Source: Stentor coeruleus (lineage: Eukaryota > Ciliophora > Heterotrichea > Heterotrichida > Stentoridae). From it: a stretch of DNA of 24,111 nt. The stretch's first letter is position 1. Each line of letters begins with the position of its first letter. The DNA is taken from the NCBI GenBank assembly GCA_001970955.1, contig MPUH01001104.1, positions 1-24,111 on the forward strand. The letters are read 5' to 3'. The notes under the pieces are model-generated. The model was not told the origin of the DNA and searched no databases. It saw only the letters and a program-made list of their open reading frames with translations. Positions 1 to 8,030 of the stretch are shown one piece after another. Made by a program: the position numbers and the translations under genes.

Positions 1-19
1 CCCTAACACCCTAACACCC
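1..19. repeat. Macronuclear telomere, C-strand CCCTAACA repeat
   Basis: Two exact CCCTAACA units followed by CCC open the window, and the repeat then ends abruptly in unique AT-rich sequence. This 8-mer is the telomere unit reported for the heterotrichs Stentor and Blepharisma. Its C-rich orientation at the left edge is what a left chromosome end should show. Only about 2.4 units are present, presumably because the assembly trimmed the rest. Isolated CCCTAA strings elsewhere in the window are not tandem, so this is the only telomere. No complementary G-strand repeat is present at the right edge. Confidence 0.88.
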
Positions 20-455
20 AAAGCATTTATACAGGTAGACAAAAACTAAATTATACAAACTCAAAAACTGCTAAAAAAACTATAAACCCGATTTCACTTA
101 ACCCTATTCTAACTATACAAAGTATTACAATCGCCTTCCACCCATAATATAAAATTGCTTATCACATAAACTCTTCACCTAAAATATTTTCCTAAAACCC
201 TATAAACTTCAATATTACTCATATCCTAACACCCTACTATCTCACAATTTTCTCTCAATATAAAATCATACCTTATAAAAAATCTTATCTCCTCTAATCC
301 TTCTCAACATCATCCTATTCAACTCCTAAAATTCGACAAAAACCTCATCCCACATCTATTTTACTATAACCAAAATCTTTAAACTCCTTTAATTCCAAGC
401 AAAATTTCCTTTTAATAATCATCAACATAAAATTTCTTATCTATAAAGTTAAAAA
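20..455. other. Subtelomeric spacer without gene
   Basis: This AT-rich spacer lies between the telomere and the 3' end of the bZIP gene. It is C-rich and G-poor on the + strand, as are other 3' flanks of minus-strand genes here. I see no open reading frame, tandem repeat or RNA gene. The subtelomere is therefore only about 0.4 kb long and holds no subtelomeric repeat family within the window. Confidence 0.7.
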
Positions 456-1079
456 TCATCTCATTATCAGAAAATGCGTCAAACACGCGCATACAAGCAC
501 CAAAACAGTAAGTAAAACTGGCTTCATTCCCAGACCATCCTCATTAAAAGACAAAGATCTGCTACCTGTGTTTACTGGCTGTGCTTCATCAATATGGAAT
601 ATGGAAATTATGCTCAGAATGGCAATTGTCAAACCGAATCCCGCAATTTTCTTCCCTTTGCCCACATGTTGCTCAGTATTTTGGTTTTTTTGACTTTCCT
701 CTTTGATAGTTTTCGGTTCTTCAGACTTTTTACTTTGAGCTAGTTTTTTAAACATTTCAATTTGTTTTCTTAGAGCATCATTTTCGCTTTTTAGTTGCGC
801 ATTTTCTATTTTTAACTTTCCAGTGTTTGCTTTTAAGCTATCAAGTGAGGTAAATATGTGACATTCTTCAAGCTTTTTCCTTGCTCGGATTCTGACAGCG
901 CTTTCACGATTCTGTCTACGCTTACGTGCTTTTTTGTATTCTTCAGATCCTATAGGAAAAACTATCTCATCATCCTCACGACTGTGCTTGCAAGGGAACT
1001 GGTAACATGAACCTGTTGTGTCAGACTCAATATCATGAAGATCAAGACCTTCATAGGCAAGGTAGTCTAAAGTGCTCAT
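456..1079 (-). CDS. Membrane-anchored bZIP transcription factor
   Basis: A 207-aa protein with a complete basic-leucine zipper. The basic region (about residues 50-66) contains the diagnostic N-x7-R (N57 to R65). Ten residues later begins a heptad series I75, L82, L89, L96, L103, F110, so the DNA-binding and dimerisation parts are in correct register. An acidic, proline-poor N-terminus precedes it. A lysine-rich linker (about 112-144) leads to two hydrophobic segments (about 145-162 and 186-205), the last almost at the C-terminus. By analogy with ATF6/CREB3-type factors, this layout suggests a membrane-tethered factor that could be released by proteolysis; that is inference. It is the most telomere-proximal gene. 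The next gene on the same strand ends only 63 bp upstream of its start, so the promoter must be very short. The start is the first in-frame ATG and there is no intron. Confidence 0.85.
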   Translation of the reverse strand: MSTLDYLAYEGLDLHDIESDTTGSCYQFPCKHSREDDEIVFPIGSEEYKKARKRRQNRESAVRIRARKKLEECHIFTSLDSLKANTGKLKIENAQLKSENDALRKQIEMFKKLAQSKKSEEPKTIKEESQKNQNTEQHVGKGKKIAGFGLTIAILSIISIFHIDEAQPVNTGSRSLSFNEDGLGMKPVLLTVLVLVCACLTHFLIMR

Positions 1080-1142
1080 ATTTTATTACGTGTACTAACA
1101 ATTAAATAGAATACACATATTTATTGTTATTATTAGCTTATA

Positions 1143-2264
1143 CTATTTAGAAAGGAATCCACGTGAACGTAAAGTCTTCATTGAAGTCTGTTTTTCAGGT
1201 AAATTGTTATAAGTCTGAGCCTCACAAATCGCTTTATCCCAAACCGACACTTTCGGGTTAGTCCTTGGTAAGTCAAGTTTCTCAGCTCCAAGACCTTGAA
1301 AAGGTTTATGGCTTATAATATTATACCCACGATTAGTCTTTTCCAAAAACCTTTCATGTGAAATCCTATTCAAAGATGCTGATTTCTTCAATTCCTGCTC
1401 AACAATATCTTTAATCCTGTAGTCTTTTTCAATATCATAACGATTTTCATACCTTTTTTTAGAATTTTTTTCCCTCATGTCAATTTCTTCAAGTCTTTTT
1501 TTATCAACAACTTTCATACCAATAGGCTGATAAAGTGCCCCTTCACTATATTTAATCCCATGTGGTAATTTTTCTATATATTCATGTCCATGAGTTTTTT
1601 CTTTTTCCTTAACAGCTTCCCAATATTCTTTTTCTTTAGCTTCATCAACAAAAGTGCATTTTATTGGGTCGAAATCATGGCTTTTCCAATATGCTGCCGC
1701 TGCTTCTTGTCTATAGCTTTCATTATCAAGTTTGGTTTTTTGTTCATGTTGTTGAAAATATCGATTTGTGAGGACGTTATAGTCTCTATATTCAACAGTA
1801 TGGATTTTATAAGTCTTAACTTTAGTTGCAGGCCTTGGAGGTCTGCTTTCTGGAGGTAAGAAATGATGGTCAGCGAAATCTTGATTTGATATTATGTTAT
1901 ATTCAGTGTTTGAAGTATTTCCAAGCCTACGATTTTTGTAATTAGGGAGTTTTTCTATAGGATAGCCAGGTAAACCTTCTAAACCTTTAAGTTTGTTTTC
2001 AAGGTTTACTAAGTTAAAGGTTTGCTCGTATCTCAAAGCTCGGTCTTGGTTCTTAGCTAAAGTTTCAATCATACGTTTTTTTTCGATTTCCCTTAGGTTT
2101 TTTTCAATTACAGGATCTTTATAGGTTTGGAGTATTGGGTTATAAGGACATTCCCCTTGGATTATACTGACAAATTTTGTCCGTGCTGTTTTCGCCATTT
2201 CTGGTACTTTTTTTTTCTCTTGCTCATACTCTGCTAGAGAATCTTTCCATCCTTGAACGTCCAT
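1143..2264 (-). CDS. Charged protein with repeated YNIIS-type motifs, possibly ciliary/cytoskeletal
   Basis: A 373-aa, highly charged soluble protein with no membrane segment or catalytic motif. It repeats a short motif: EYNIISNQDF (121-130), DYNVLTNRYF (161-170) and GYNIISHKPF (313-322), with a weaker relative near residues 82-91. Between them lie helical Lys/Glu-rich stretches (about 205-225 and 250-295) and a Pro/Arg patch (138-147). Tandem short motifs in a helix-rich scaffold are common among microtubule-associated axonemal proteins, and several neighbours are ciliary. That is only circumstantial, and I do not recognise a named family. It is transcribed divergently from the FBA gene across 149 bp. 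One uninterrupted frame runs from ATG to TAG. Confidence 0.8.
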   Translation of the reverse strand: MDVQGWKDSLAEYEQEKKKVPEMAKTARTKFVSIIQGECPYNPILQTYKDPVIEKNLREIEKKRMIETLAKNQDRALRYEQTFNLVNLENKLKGLEGLPGYPIEKLPNYKNRRLGNTSNTEYNIISNQDFADHHFLPPESRPPRPATKVKTYKIHTVEYRDYNVLTNRYFQQHEQKTKLDNESYRQEAAAAYWKSHDFDPIKCTFVDEAKEKEYWEAVKEKEKTHGHEYIEKLPHGIKYSEGALYQPIGMKVVDKKRLEEIDMREKNSKKRYENRYDIEKDYRIKDIVEQELKKSASLNRISHERFLEKTNRGYNIISHKPFQGLGAEKLDLPRTNPKVSVWDKAICEAQTYNNLPEKQTSMKTLRSRGFLSK

Positions 2265-2413
2265 TTATAAGTTATAGTCAAGAAAAAAAATCAGGTAAAA
2301 GTTTTGTATGTAAAAAAATTTAAGTAAGGAAATTGTTTATGAGCTATTTTTTTATTATAAGAAGGCTTTTTTATAATATTTCTCTTAATAAATACAACTT
2401 TATACTAAAATAA

Positions 2414-3322
2414 ATGGATATAGGAAGCTCTAAAATACAAAACCTGGCTCATCAGACTGAAAACTCTTACTGCAAATCTAACGATACTTTTCTTAGAGTT
2501 TTTCACAAATCATCAGAATTCCTAACATTATCTGAGCTAAAAGAAATTCTAATTCTAAACAAAACTATCAATGAAAAATTTTTTGATAACCAAATCTACT
2601 ATCTAATATGCTGCCTGAAACTAAAATATACCTCGGTAAACGATTTAAACCGTGAAAATATAATTGAACATTTCAAAGATCTAACAGGATTTACAGTAAA
2701 TAACTGCCAAGAAATGTTCCAATNTCTGAAACTAAAATATACCTCGATAAACGATTTAAACCGTGAAAACATAATTGAACATTTCAAAGATCTAACAGGA
2801 TTTACAGTAAATAACTGCCAAGAAATGTTCCAATGCTTAAAAAACACTTACAATATGATCAAAAATCCATATGGTGCAGAAGGTTTTAGTTATTGGAAGG
2901 TCACACATGGAGGAGATCCAACTTTAGTAGAAGATTGGGGTGGCTTTAAAGATCATAAAACTGTTTTTGCTACATCATATGGATGGGGTACATTAGGACA
3001 GAGTATTATGATTCCTCCTGGTAAAAAAAGGGTACTTATTGTAGGACTTATATGCAATAGACGTTTGGATTGCGGATCTGTGGCAAAAGTTTATTTAAAA
3101 GTAAATGGCAAGTCAACAGAAATTGAAGAAACAATGCTAACTCATGGCCAGGTTAATTGGACTTTTGCATGGAAATTGATGAAAATTGTCAATAATATTG
3201 AGGGTAATGAACAAGCTGCTGATGTAGCATTTAGAGGTAAGGACACTCAGTATTGGGCAGGGACTTATGGAGCGAGATTTGGCCATTGCTTTGCTATGAC
3301 AGTAGATTACCCTGAAAACTAA
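2414..3322 (+). CDS. F-box-associated (FBA/NFB42-like) domain protein, with an assembly gap inside
   Basis: As written the frame gives 302 aa, but residues 67-103 are repeated as 105-140 around a single N at 2724 (residue 104). The real protein is probably about 265 aa. The C-terminal half (about 148-298) is a clear F-box-associated domain: K150-N-P-Y-G-A-E-GF at its start, the central TSYGWG (188-193), and GKDTQYWAGTYGARFGH (275-291) close to the GKDTQFWAG of FBXO2/FBXO6. In animals this fold binds N-glycans of misfolded glycoproteins for SCF-mediated ubiquitination. The N-terminal about 100 residues are helical, where an F-box would be expected, but I cannot confirm a Skp1-binding F-box. 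The flanks lack the strong C/G skew of neighbouring genes, which may fit a recently copied family member. Family assignment is firm; substrate and SCF membership are not. Confidence 0.82.
   Translation: MDIGSSKIQNLAHQTENSYCKSNDTFLRVFHKSSEFLTLSELKEILILNKTINEKFFDNQIYYLICCLKLKYTSVNDLNRENIIEHFKDLTGFTVNNCQEMFQXLKLKYTSINDLNRENIIEHFKDLTGFTVNNCQEMFQCLKNTYNMIKNPYGAEGFSYWKVTHGGDPTLVEDWGGFKDHKTVFATSYGWGTLGQSIMIPPGKKRVLIVGLICNRRLDCGSVAKVYLKVNGKSTEIEETMLTHGQVNWTFAWKLMKIVNNIEGNEQAADVAFRGKDTQYWAGTYGARFGHCFAMTVDYPEN
2615..2834. repeat. Direct repeat flanking N (2724): probable unmerged contig overlap
   Basis: Positions 2615-2723 recur at 2726-2834 (period 111 bp) with only two substitutions that I can see: GGTAAAC versus GATAAAC, and GAAAATATA versus GAAAACATA. 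The copies are separated by a single N. The period is a multiple of three, so the reading frame survives. Because the other two Ns in the window also sit between repeats, I read this as two overlapping contig ends joined without merging. The two differences would be allelic or sequencing variants. Confidence 0.85.
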
Positions 3323-4282
3323 TATTGATATTCATTTAGATATAAGTTTTTGAGTAAGTGAATTGACTGAATACTTGAAAGTATTTAAGATATTTTTTAT
3401 ATAATTCATCTATATGTAAAGGTAGGCTTTAAACTAGATTATTTATATGTGAATTTGATAAGCAAATATGGTAATAATAATTTTCAAGCTAATGGAAAAA
3501 CATTAGCATGATGATTGATTGTCTTCCTGAAGTTGGATGAAAATAGTCAAACTGATCCATGAATTTTATACACCAATTAACATAAATATTGAATTTTTGA
3601 GCATTGTAAGTATTAAAATTTTATGATGGAGAGGCTTATGCTTTGTAGTATAATTTTGCAAAACTTGTATTTTATTTTACAGAAATTATTGTTTGTATTT
3701 AAAATCAAGGAAATAATTTTTTAGCACTTTAAATTTTCCTTTGAAAACTTTAGACTTAGCGATTTTTACAAAAATTTTGAATTGAATATCTAAAAATAAT
3801 ATAATAGTCTAGTTGAAGAAAATAGTTATTCAGAAAAGATAAGATTAAATAATTAAATGATTTTTCCATACTAAGGTTAGTGAATACTAGAAAACTAGTG
3901 TAAAGTATTTTAGATCTAACTTAGAATTATGCATATTTAAAATCCCATTTTATTTTAGAAGGCCAAATTTTTATATATAAAAGTTCATGGAAAAATACTA
4001 ACTCGCTTTAATAATATTTTTCTTCAAATAAGTATATAAATAAACTAACATATACAAAATCCTGATCAAAATAAAAAAAATTATCATCTTAAACCAATTA
4101 CTCCATACATATATAAAAAACTCAACATCTATTAAATCATATTTATAATAGCCTCAAATCTCTAATAACATAATATAAAATTCTCATCTTAATTAAAATC
4201 CATTATCATTATTATCTCTTCAACATCTCTAATCAAAACGATTATCTTATTAAAAAGCGAATTTGCAAACCCCACACCAACC
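3323..4282. other. Intergenic, no gene seen
   Basis: An AT-rich spacer between the convergent FBA gene and PLK4. The right part (about 4020-4282) is almost free of G on the + strand; 4081-4140 has 13 C and no G, matching the 3' side of a minus-strand gene. I find no credible reading frame, tRNA fold or repeat. Confidence 0.6.
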
Positions 4283-5689
4283 CTAACTCCTCTGAGCACT
4301 ATCAGCCTGTATGCACATTTTTAACCCCTGTAATGTCACTTGTATAAAATTATTCCAAACACCTTCTTCATTCATATTAACAACAAACTCTTCCCCAGCT
4401 TTTAATACTTTAAAAGTAGATTTGCCCATCTGATAATAAACTTTAACACCCAATTTAAATTCAGCTTCAAAATTTGCATCAGGTAAATTTGACATAAGTA
4501 AATATTTTGCCTGATCATCTTCAATAATAACTTTAGGTGTTTTACTTTTTATAGTATGTAAACATTGTTCAGCATATCTATATATTTTCTCAGCATGAAT
4601 CGGTAGGTTTTTTAAAGTGTATTTTACCGACCTATAGAAAATCTCAGAACCATCTGGGGATATTTCAAGATTTTTAGATCCAATAATAACTTTTAGCCAG
4701 CCATAAGGGGTAATTTCTAAGCGGCCGTTCTTGATTTCATGGACAAAAGGTTGTAAACCAAAAGTGTTTATAGGGGATAATAGAGAAAATTGCATACTTT
4801 TGTATTTACTTTTAGGAAGTCCGGAGTTTCTACAGCTTAATGGAGCTTCTAAATAATCATAAAATGATTCTTCTGAGTAATCTTGAGTTGAAAAAAACTC
4901 GTGGGATAGAATTTCGCTTGGGGTTAATCGAGAACCTGGGTCCATGCTAAGCATGGACGAAATTAAACTTTTAGCATTTTCTGATATATATTCTGGAAAT
5001 GAAAACTCGAGATTTTTAGTTTTAGCGAAAGTTTCACCTATTGACCCTCCTTCAAAAGGAGGCCTTCCTGTAAGCATTGCATAAAAAACACAACCTAAAG
5101 CCCATATGTCTGAAGAAAGTCCATATGGCTGCTTTTGGATAATTTCCCTGAGTTAATGTTACGGGGATATATAATTTGGTGTACCACAAAATGTCTCTCG
5201 GAAACCTTGAGATTCGTCAAGTTTCACCGCCAGGCCAAAATCAGTTATTTGGGGCTTGGTTCGATATAAGAGGATGTTTGCCAGTTTTAGATCACGATGC
5301 ATTATGCCTGAGGCTTGAAGAAAATTCACAGCTTCTACTAGTTGTCTTAGTATTTCTTTACAACAATTTTCTGTAAATTTTCCATCACGTTGTATTGCTG
5401 TTCTTAAATCAACACCTGGGTTATATTCGAGTAAAAGATAATAATGTTCATCATCTTCAAAAAAATCATATAATTGGATTATATTAGGATGACGCAAGGA
5501 ACGCTGGATATCTATTTCATTTTGTAAACTTTTTATCTGTTTTTTGGTTGTAACTCTAGTTTTTTGTATAACCTTAATTGCATATTCGTCTAAAGTCTTC
5601 TTCCCTCTAACATGATAAACAGTAGAAAAAGCCCCTTGGCCTAAAACTTGGAGGAACTGGTATTCGCTAAGTTTGTCCATATTTTTCAA
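4283..5689 (-). CDS. PLK4: Polo-like kinase 4 (PLK4/SAK), two exons
   Basis: Exon 1 is 5689-5163 and exon 2 is 5147-4283, giving 463 aa once the 15-nt intron is removed. The kinase domain (about 10-262) has glycine loop GQGAFSTV, K39, E58, HRD 131-133, N138 and DFG 150-152. It also has the PLK4 hallmark CGTPNYISPEI, which only becomes continuous across the splice junction. A short linker leads to a C-terminal region (about 295-460) matching the cryptic polo-box pair, with ISPDGS in the first part and KSKTPKV plus a later LLM-x-NLPDANFE stretch in the second. PLK4 starts centriole/basal body duplication, relevant for a cell with thousands of cilia. Animal PLK4 is about twice as long and carries a third polo box, which is absent here. 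The stop is TAG at 4283-4285. The N-terminus has two candidate starts (M1 and M4). Assignment is strong. Confidence 0.93.
5148..5162 (-). other. 15-nt spliceosomal intron in PLK4 (phase 2)
   Basis: On the minus strand the sequence is GTAACATTAACTCAG, with GT and AG ends and an internal TTAAC that could serve as branch site. Unspliced, the frame hits a stop (TAA within the intron) immediately after Y-I-S-P. Removing exactly these 15 nt restores the proline codon and continues with E-I-I...SDIWALGCVFY, the conserved kinase subdomains VIII-IX. Introns of 15-16 nt are characteristic of Stentor. This is the only intron I could support in the window. Confidence 0.93.
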
Positions 5690-6005
5690 ATTTCTAAGGG
5701 AAATACACGGTTTATATTATTTTCAAGAAAAATATAGGTTTTTTTTTATGTAAGAATTACACGTTTTGTATTAGAATTCGAGAATTTATATTTAGTTTAT
5801 GAATGTTTTGTGAAAATATTTGAAAATTATTATTAAAGTTTATAGAAAAGTATATTGGAATTGCATAAAGTAATGATGAATCTATCCTAACCCTAAACTA
5901 AAATTATATAAAATCAGCCTATAATCATTCACAAAATCAATACACCGATCAATCTAAATCATCACTTAATATCCACTATATCAAACAACCCTAATACTTT
6001 AAAAT

Positions 6006-6617
6006 CTACCTATTCTTAGTGAATCTCATAATAGGGCATTCATGGCTAAAGTACTCCTTATCCTGTAAGTGTTCAGGTAATATCGTAAGTGTCCATCCTT
6101 TCTTCTGAGCAAGTTTATAAAACCCTAAATCCCTAGTCATCCTCAACTCATTACACAGCAAAATGACTGTATTTTTCGTCGACAATACATCCAACGTATC
6201 TAACAACGGTTCAAAAAGATCAGGTTCATAAACAACATCCGATCCAATAATCAAATCAAATGTTCCAGGGTTACCCGGATTAAACCAATCAATTTCCCCA
6301 CACGATACATTAGTCGTTGAATTAATATCAATATTCGTCTGTATAAGTGGTAAATGTGATCTTAAATCTGATAAATAAACTCTAAGTTTAGGTTCCATCA
6401 AAGCACAAGCTAAACCACAAATCCCAGTACCACTACCAACTTCTAATACTGTAGTTGCCTTAGAAAATACCAAGTCTTTATTACAATAAAGAAACTTAGC
6501 TAATATCAATGATGCATCCCAAACCATTCCTCCAATACCAACTTGACCTTCTTGTTCGATTTTTACTGTGACGTTACCTATTTCGAACTCTTTAAGGAAA
6601 ATCGGCAGGAGCGACAT
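6006..6617 (-). CDS. METTL21-type (family 16) protein lysine methyltransferase
   Basis: A 203-aa Rossmann-fold SAM-dependent methyltransferase. The family-16 signature is present in order: VWDA (32-35), motif I LEVGSGTGICG (58-68), post-I acidic residue in SDL (83-85), W111 in the conserved D-W step, and DLIIGSDVVYEPDLF (121-135) carrying the DxxY-type motif. Relatives in this group (METTL21A-D, METTL22/23) methylate lysines of chaperones such as Hsp70 or VCP, or of elongation factors; which substrate applies here cannot be told. Length is typical. Its ATG lies 5 bp after the RWDD1 stop codon on the same strand, so it has no room for an independent promoter outside the RWDD1 coding region. 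The 3' flank is C-rich on +. Confidence 0.88.
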   Translation of the reverse strand: MSLLPIFLKEFEIGNVTVKIEQEGQVGIGGMVWDASLILAKFLYCNKDLVFSKATTVLEVGSGTGICGLACALMEPKLRVYLSDLRSHLPLIQTNIDINSTTNVSCGEIDWFNPGNPGTFDLIIGSDVVYEPDLFEPLLDTLDVLSTKNTVILLCNELRMTRDLGFYKLAQKKGWTLTILPEHLQDKEYFSHECPIMRFTKNR

Positions 6618-6622
6618 TTTTA

Positions 6623-7231
6623 TTAAGAAACTATTTCGATATCTTCATCTTTAATCTCTTCTTCTACTTCTAGCTCCTCACCTCTTTCAAATAATTGCTT
6701 ACCTGTTGGCTTACTCCAGACTTCTGCGTATGTTAATCCGTTTATAAAAATATCATTTTTTATTGCTTCCATTCTAGACCTTTCTAGTTCTTTTTGCTCT
6801 TCATCATAAGCTTTTTTCCAGGATAAAAAAGTTTCGAGGCTTACTGAAGTGTATTTATCATAAACTTTTCTATAGATTTCAGGTGCTTTTGGCGTATCGA
6901 CTATTGTGAGTTTTTCTAAATATTCTCTTATGGCTTCTATAATGTCGAAGGTCATTGGGGAATTTAGAGATCGGTTGACAACATCATGAGCGACTTGTTT
7001 AACTTCTTCGATTATATGGTTGGATGTCGATCCAAATGGTTTGAAGGTAAGAATTGGGGCATCGTTTGGGTAGTGTTCGGTGAATAACACGTTCATTCTT
7101 ACACCGTCTGTTGCATTTTGATCGAGGATAGCAGATATGAAGACATCGAATGATCCATCGGAGTGCTTTTGGATTATGTCAGGGTAGATTGACTCGATAG
7201 CTCCAAGTTCTTCAACTTGCTCGTCGTTCAT
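6623..7231 (-). CDS. RWDD1: RWD-domain protein, RWDD1/Gir2 (DFRP2) homologue
   Basis: A 202-aa protein. Residues 1-108 form an RWD domain: the N-terminal EELGAIESIYPD element and the YPNDAP (54-59) YPxxxP signature. A long charged helix follows (about 115-160, including LSWKKAYDEEQ). The C-terminal part has the family's K-x-TGKQLFE element (174-182) and an acidic tail. This order matches RWDD1/Gir2, which binds and stabilises the translation-associated GTPase DRG2 (Rbg2) and contacts Gcn1 on ribosomes. The gene ends in tandem TAA TAA, after which comes AA and the ATG of the methyltransferase gene. That makes the two genes the closest pair in the window and possibly co-transcribed. Upstream sequence is G-rich on + (C-rich on the sense strand). 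Confidence 0.9.
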   Translation of the reverse strand: MNDEQVEELGAIESIYPDIIQKHSDGSFDVFISAILDQNATDGVRMNVLFTEHYPNDAPILTFKPFGSTSNHIIEEVKQVAHDVVNRSLNSPMTFDIIEAIREYLEKLTIVDTPKAPEIYRKVYDKYTSVSLETFLSWKKAYDEEQKELERSRMEAIKNDIFINGLTYAEVWSKPTGKQLFERGEELEVEEEIKDEDIEIVS

Positions 7232-7693
7232 TTTTATATTTTTTTAAGGTTTTTGGTTGTTGGGTTTTGCAAGTTTTGTGAAAAGGATGATTTTTGTGGA
7301 TTACCTTTGAGGCTTTTTATCATAGAAATTAATTTTTTTGAAGGAGTTTGTAGACTGGTTTTGTGTGAAAAGAATTTATTAAGTAAGAGAGGGAAAGGTT
7401 AAGCATGTATGATGGGAAAATGATTTTAAATTTATGATTAGTGTATAGTAGGAAAATGATAATTGGGTGTACTAATGTAATTGATTTTTCAATAAATTTA
7501 ATATAAGTTTTTGTAATTAAAACTATGCAAATCCTCATTTCCACATTAAAAAATCGATCAACTCACCCTAATAGGCATTTCCAACCTCTCCAACGCCTCC
7601 ATTTCCACATTAAAAAATCGATCAACTCACCCTAATAGGCATTTCCAACCTCTCCAACGCATCCATCACATAAAAATTAAAAAAAAAATTAAA
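7232..7693. other. Intergenic between RWDD1 and LC8, with C/G skew switch and a 61-bp tandem duplication
   Basis: The left part (about 7232-7500) is GT-rich on + (5' flank of RWDD1). The right part (about 7530-7690) is C-rich and G-poor (3' flank of LC8). Short frames here are low-complexity and not credible genes. Confidence 0.6.
7536..7660. repeat. 61-bp direct tandem duplication (period 64)
   Basis: Positions 7536-7596 are repeated at 7600-7660 without a mismatch that I can see, separated by 3 bp. Unlike the other three duplications there is no N between the copies. It lies just beyond the 3' end of the LC8 gene. It may be a real recent duplication, or an overlap of the same artefact type that was closed without an N. 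Confidence 0.85.
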
Positions 7694-7963
7694 CTAAGCG
7701 GACTTAAACAACAATATCGCAAGATCATCCAAGAAAAAGTAAATAAAATGCTGAGCTTCATGAGTTATAAAAGATCCATAATTTTTCCCTACAATACAAT
7801 GCCAAGTAGGTCCATACTTTTTATCAAACTCTTTTTTCATATAAGCAGCAATATTTTTATGTACAGTTTCTGTCTGTATCGCTTGTACCACAGTTTCTAT
7901 CGCATCTTGTTGCATATCATCACTCATATCAGCACTTTTAATAACCGCCTTATAATCTGCCAT
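7694..7963 (-). CDS. DYNLL1: Dynein light chain LC8 (DYNLL)
   Basis: An 89-aa protein, exactly the length of LC8. It is collinear with animal DYNLL1 from end to end: [10 protein letters not shown] near the N-terminus, [15 protein letters not shown] in the centre, the [12 protein letters not shown] strand, and the ending AILLFKS. LC8 is a dimerisation hub carried by axonemal and cytoplasmic dynein and by radial spokes. The start is the only ATG giving the conserved N-terminus. It is divergently paired with the DIX-domain gene over 67 bp, so one small bidirectional promoter must serve both. Confidence 0.97.
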   Translation of the reverse strand: MADYKAVIKSADMSDDMQQDAIETVVQAIQTETVHKNIAAYMKKEFDKKYGPTWHCIVGKNYGSFITHEAQHFIYFFLDDLAILLFKSA

Positions 7964-8030
7964 GTTCTTATTTTTTACATAGAATTATTTTTCATCATCA
8001 AATAATTTTACATTTGAATAATAAATTCAG
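7964..8030. promoter_or_regulatory. 67-bp bidirectional intergenic promoter (LC8 / DIX gene)
   Basis: The two start codons face away from each other with only 67 bp between them. Any 5'UTRs and core promoter elements for both genes must fit here or overlap coding sequence. The sequence is AT-rich with no TATA box that I would defend. The regulatory role is inferred from position only. Confidence 0.5.

Noticed and set aside
1584..1859. 91-codon plus-strand frame inside the YNII-repeat gene
   Set aside because: Antisense shadow of the minus-strand gene. It is Phe-rich because it reads Lys/Glu codons in reverse.
5176..5376. Plus-strand frame antisense to PLK4
   Set aside because: Opposite strand of a clearly conserved kinase domain. 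No own signal.
5881..5910. CCTAACCCTAAAC near 5885 as an interstitial telomere or chromosome breakage site
   Set aside because: Only about one and a half imperfect units, without the CCCTAACA 8-mer in tandem. The region is generally C-rich, so such strings arise by chance.
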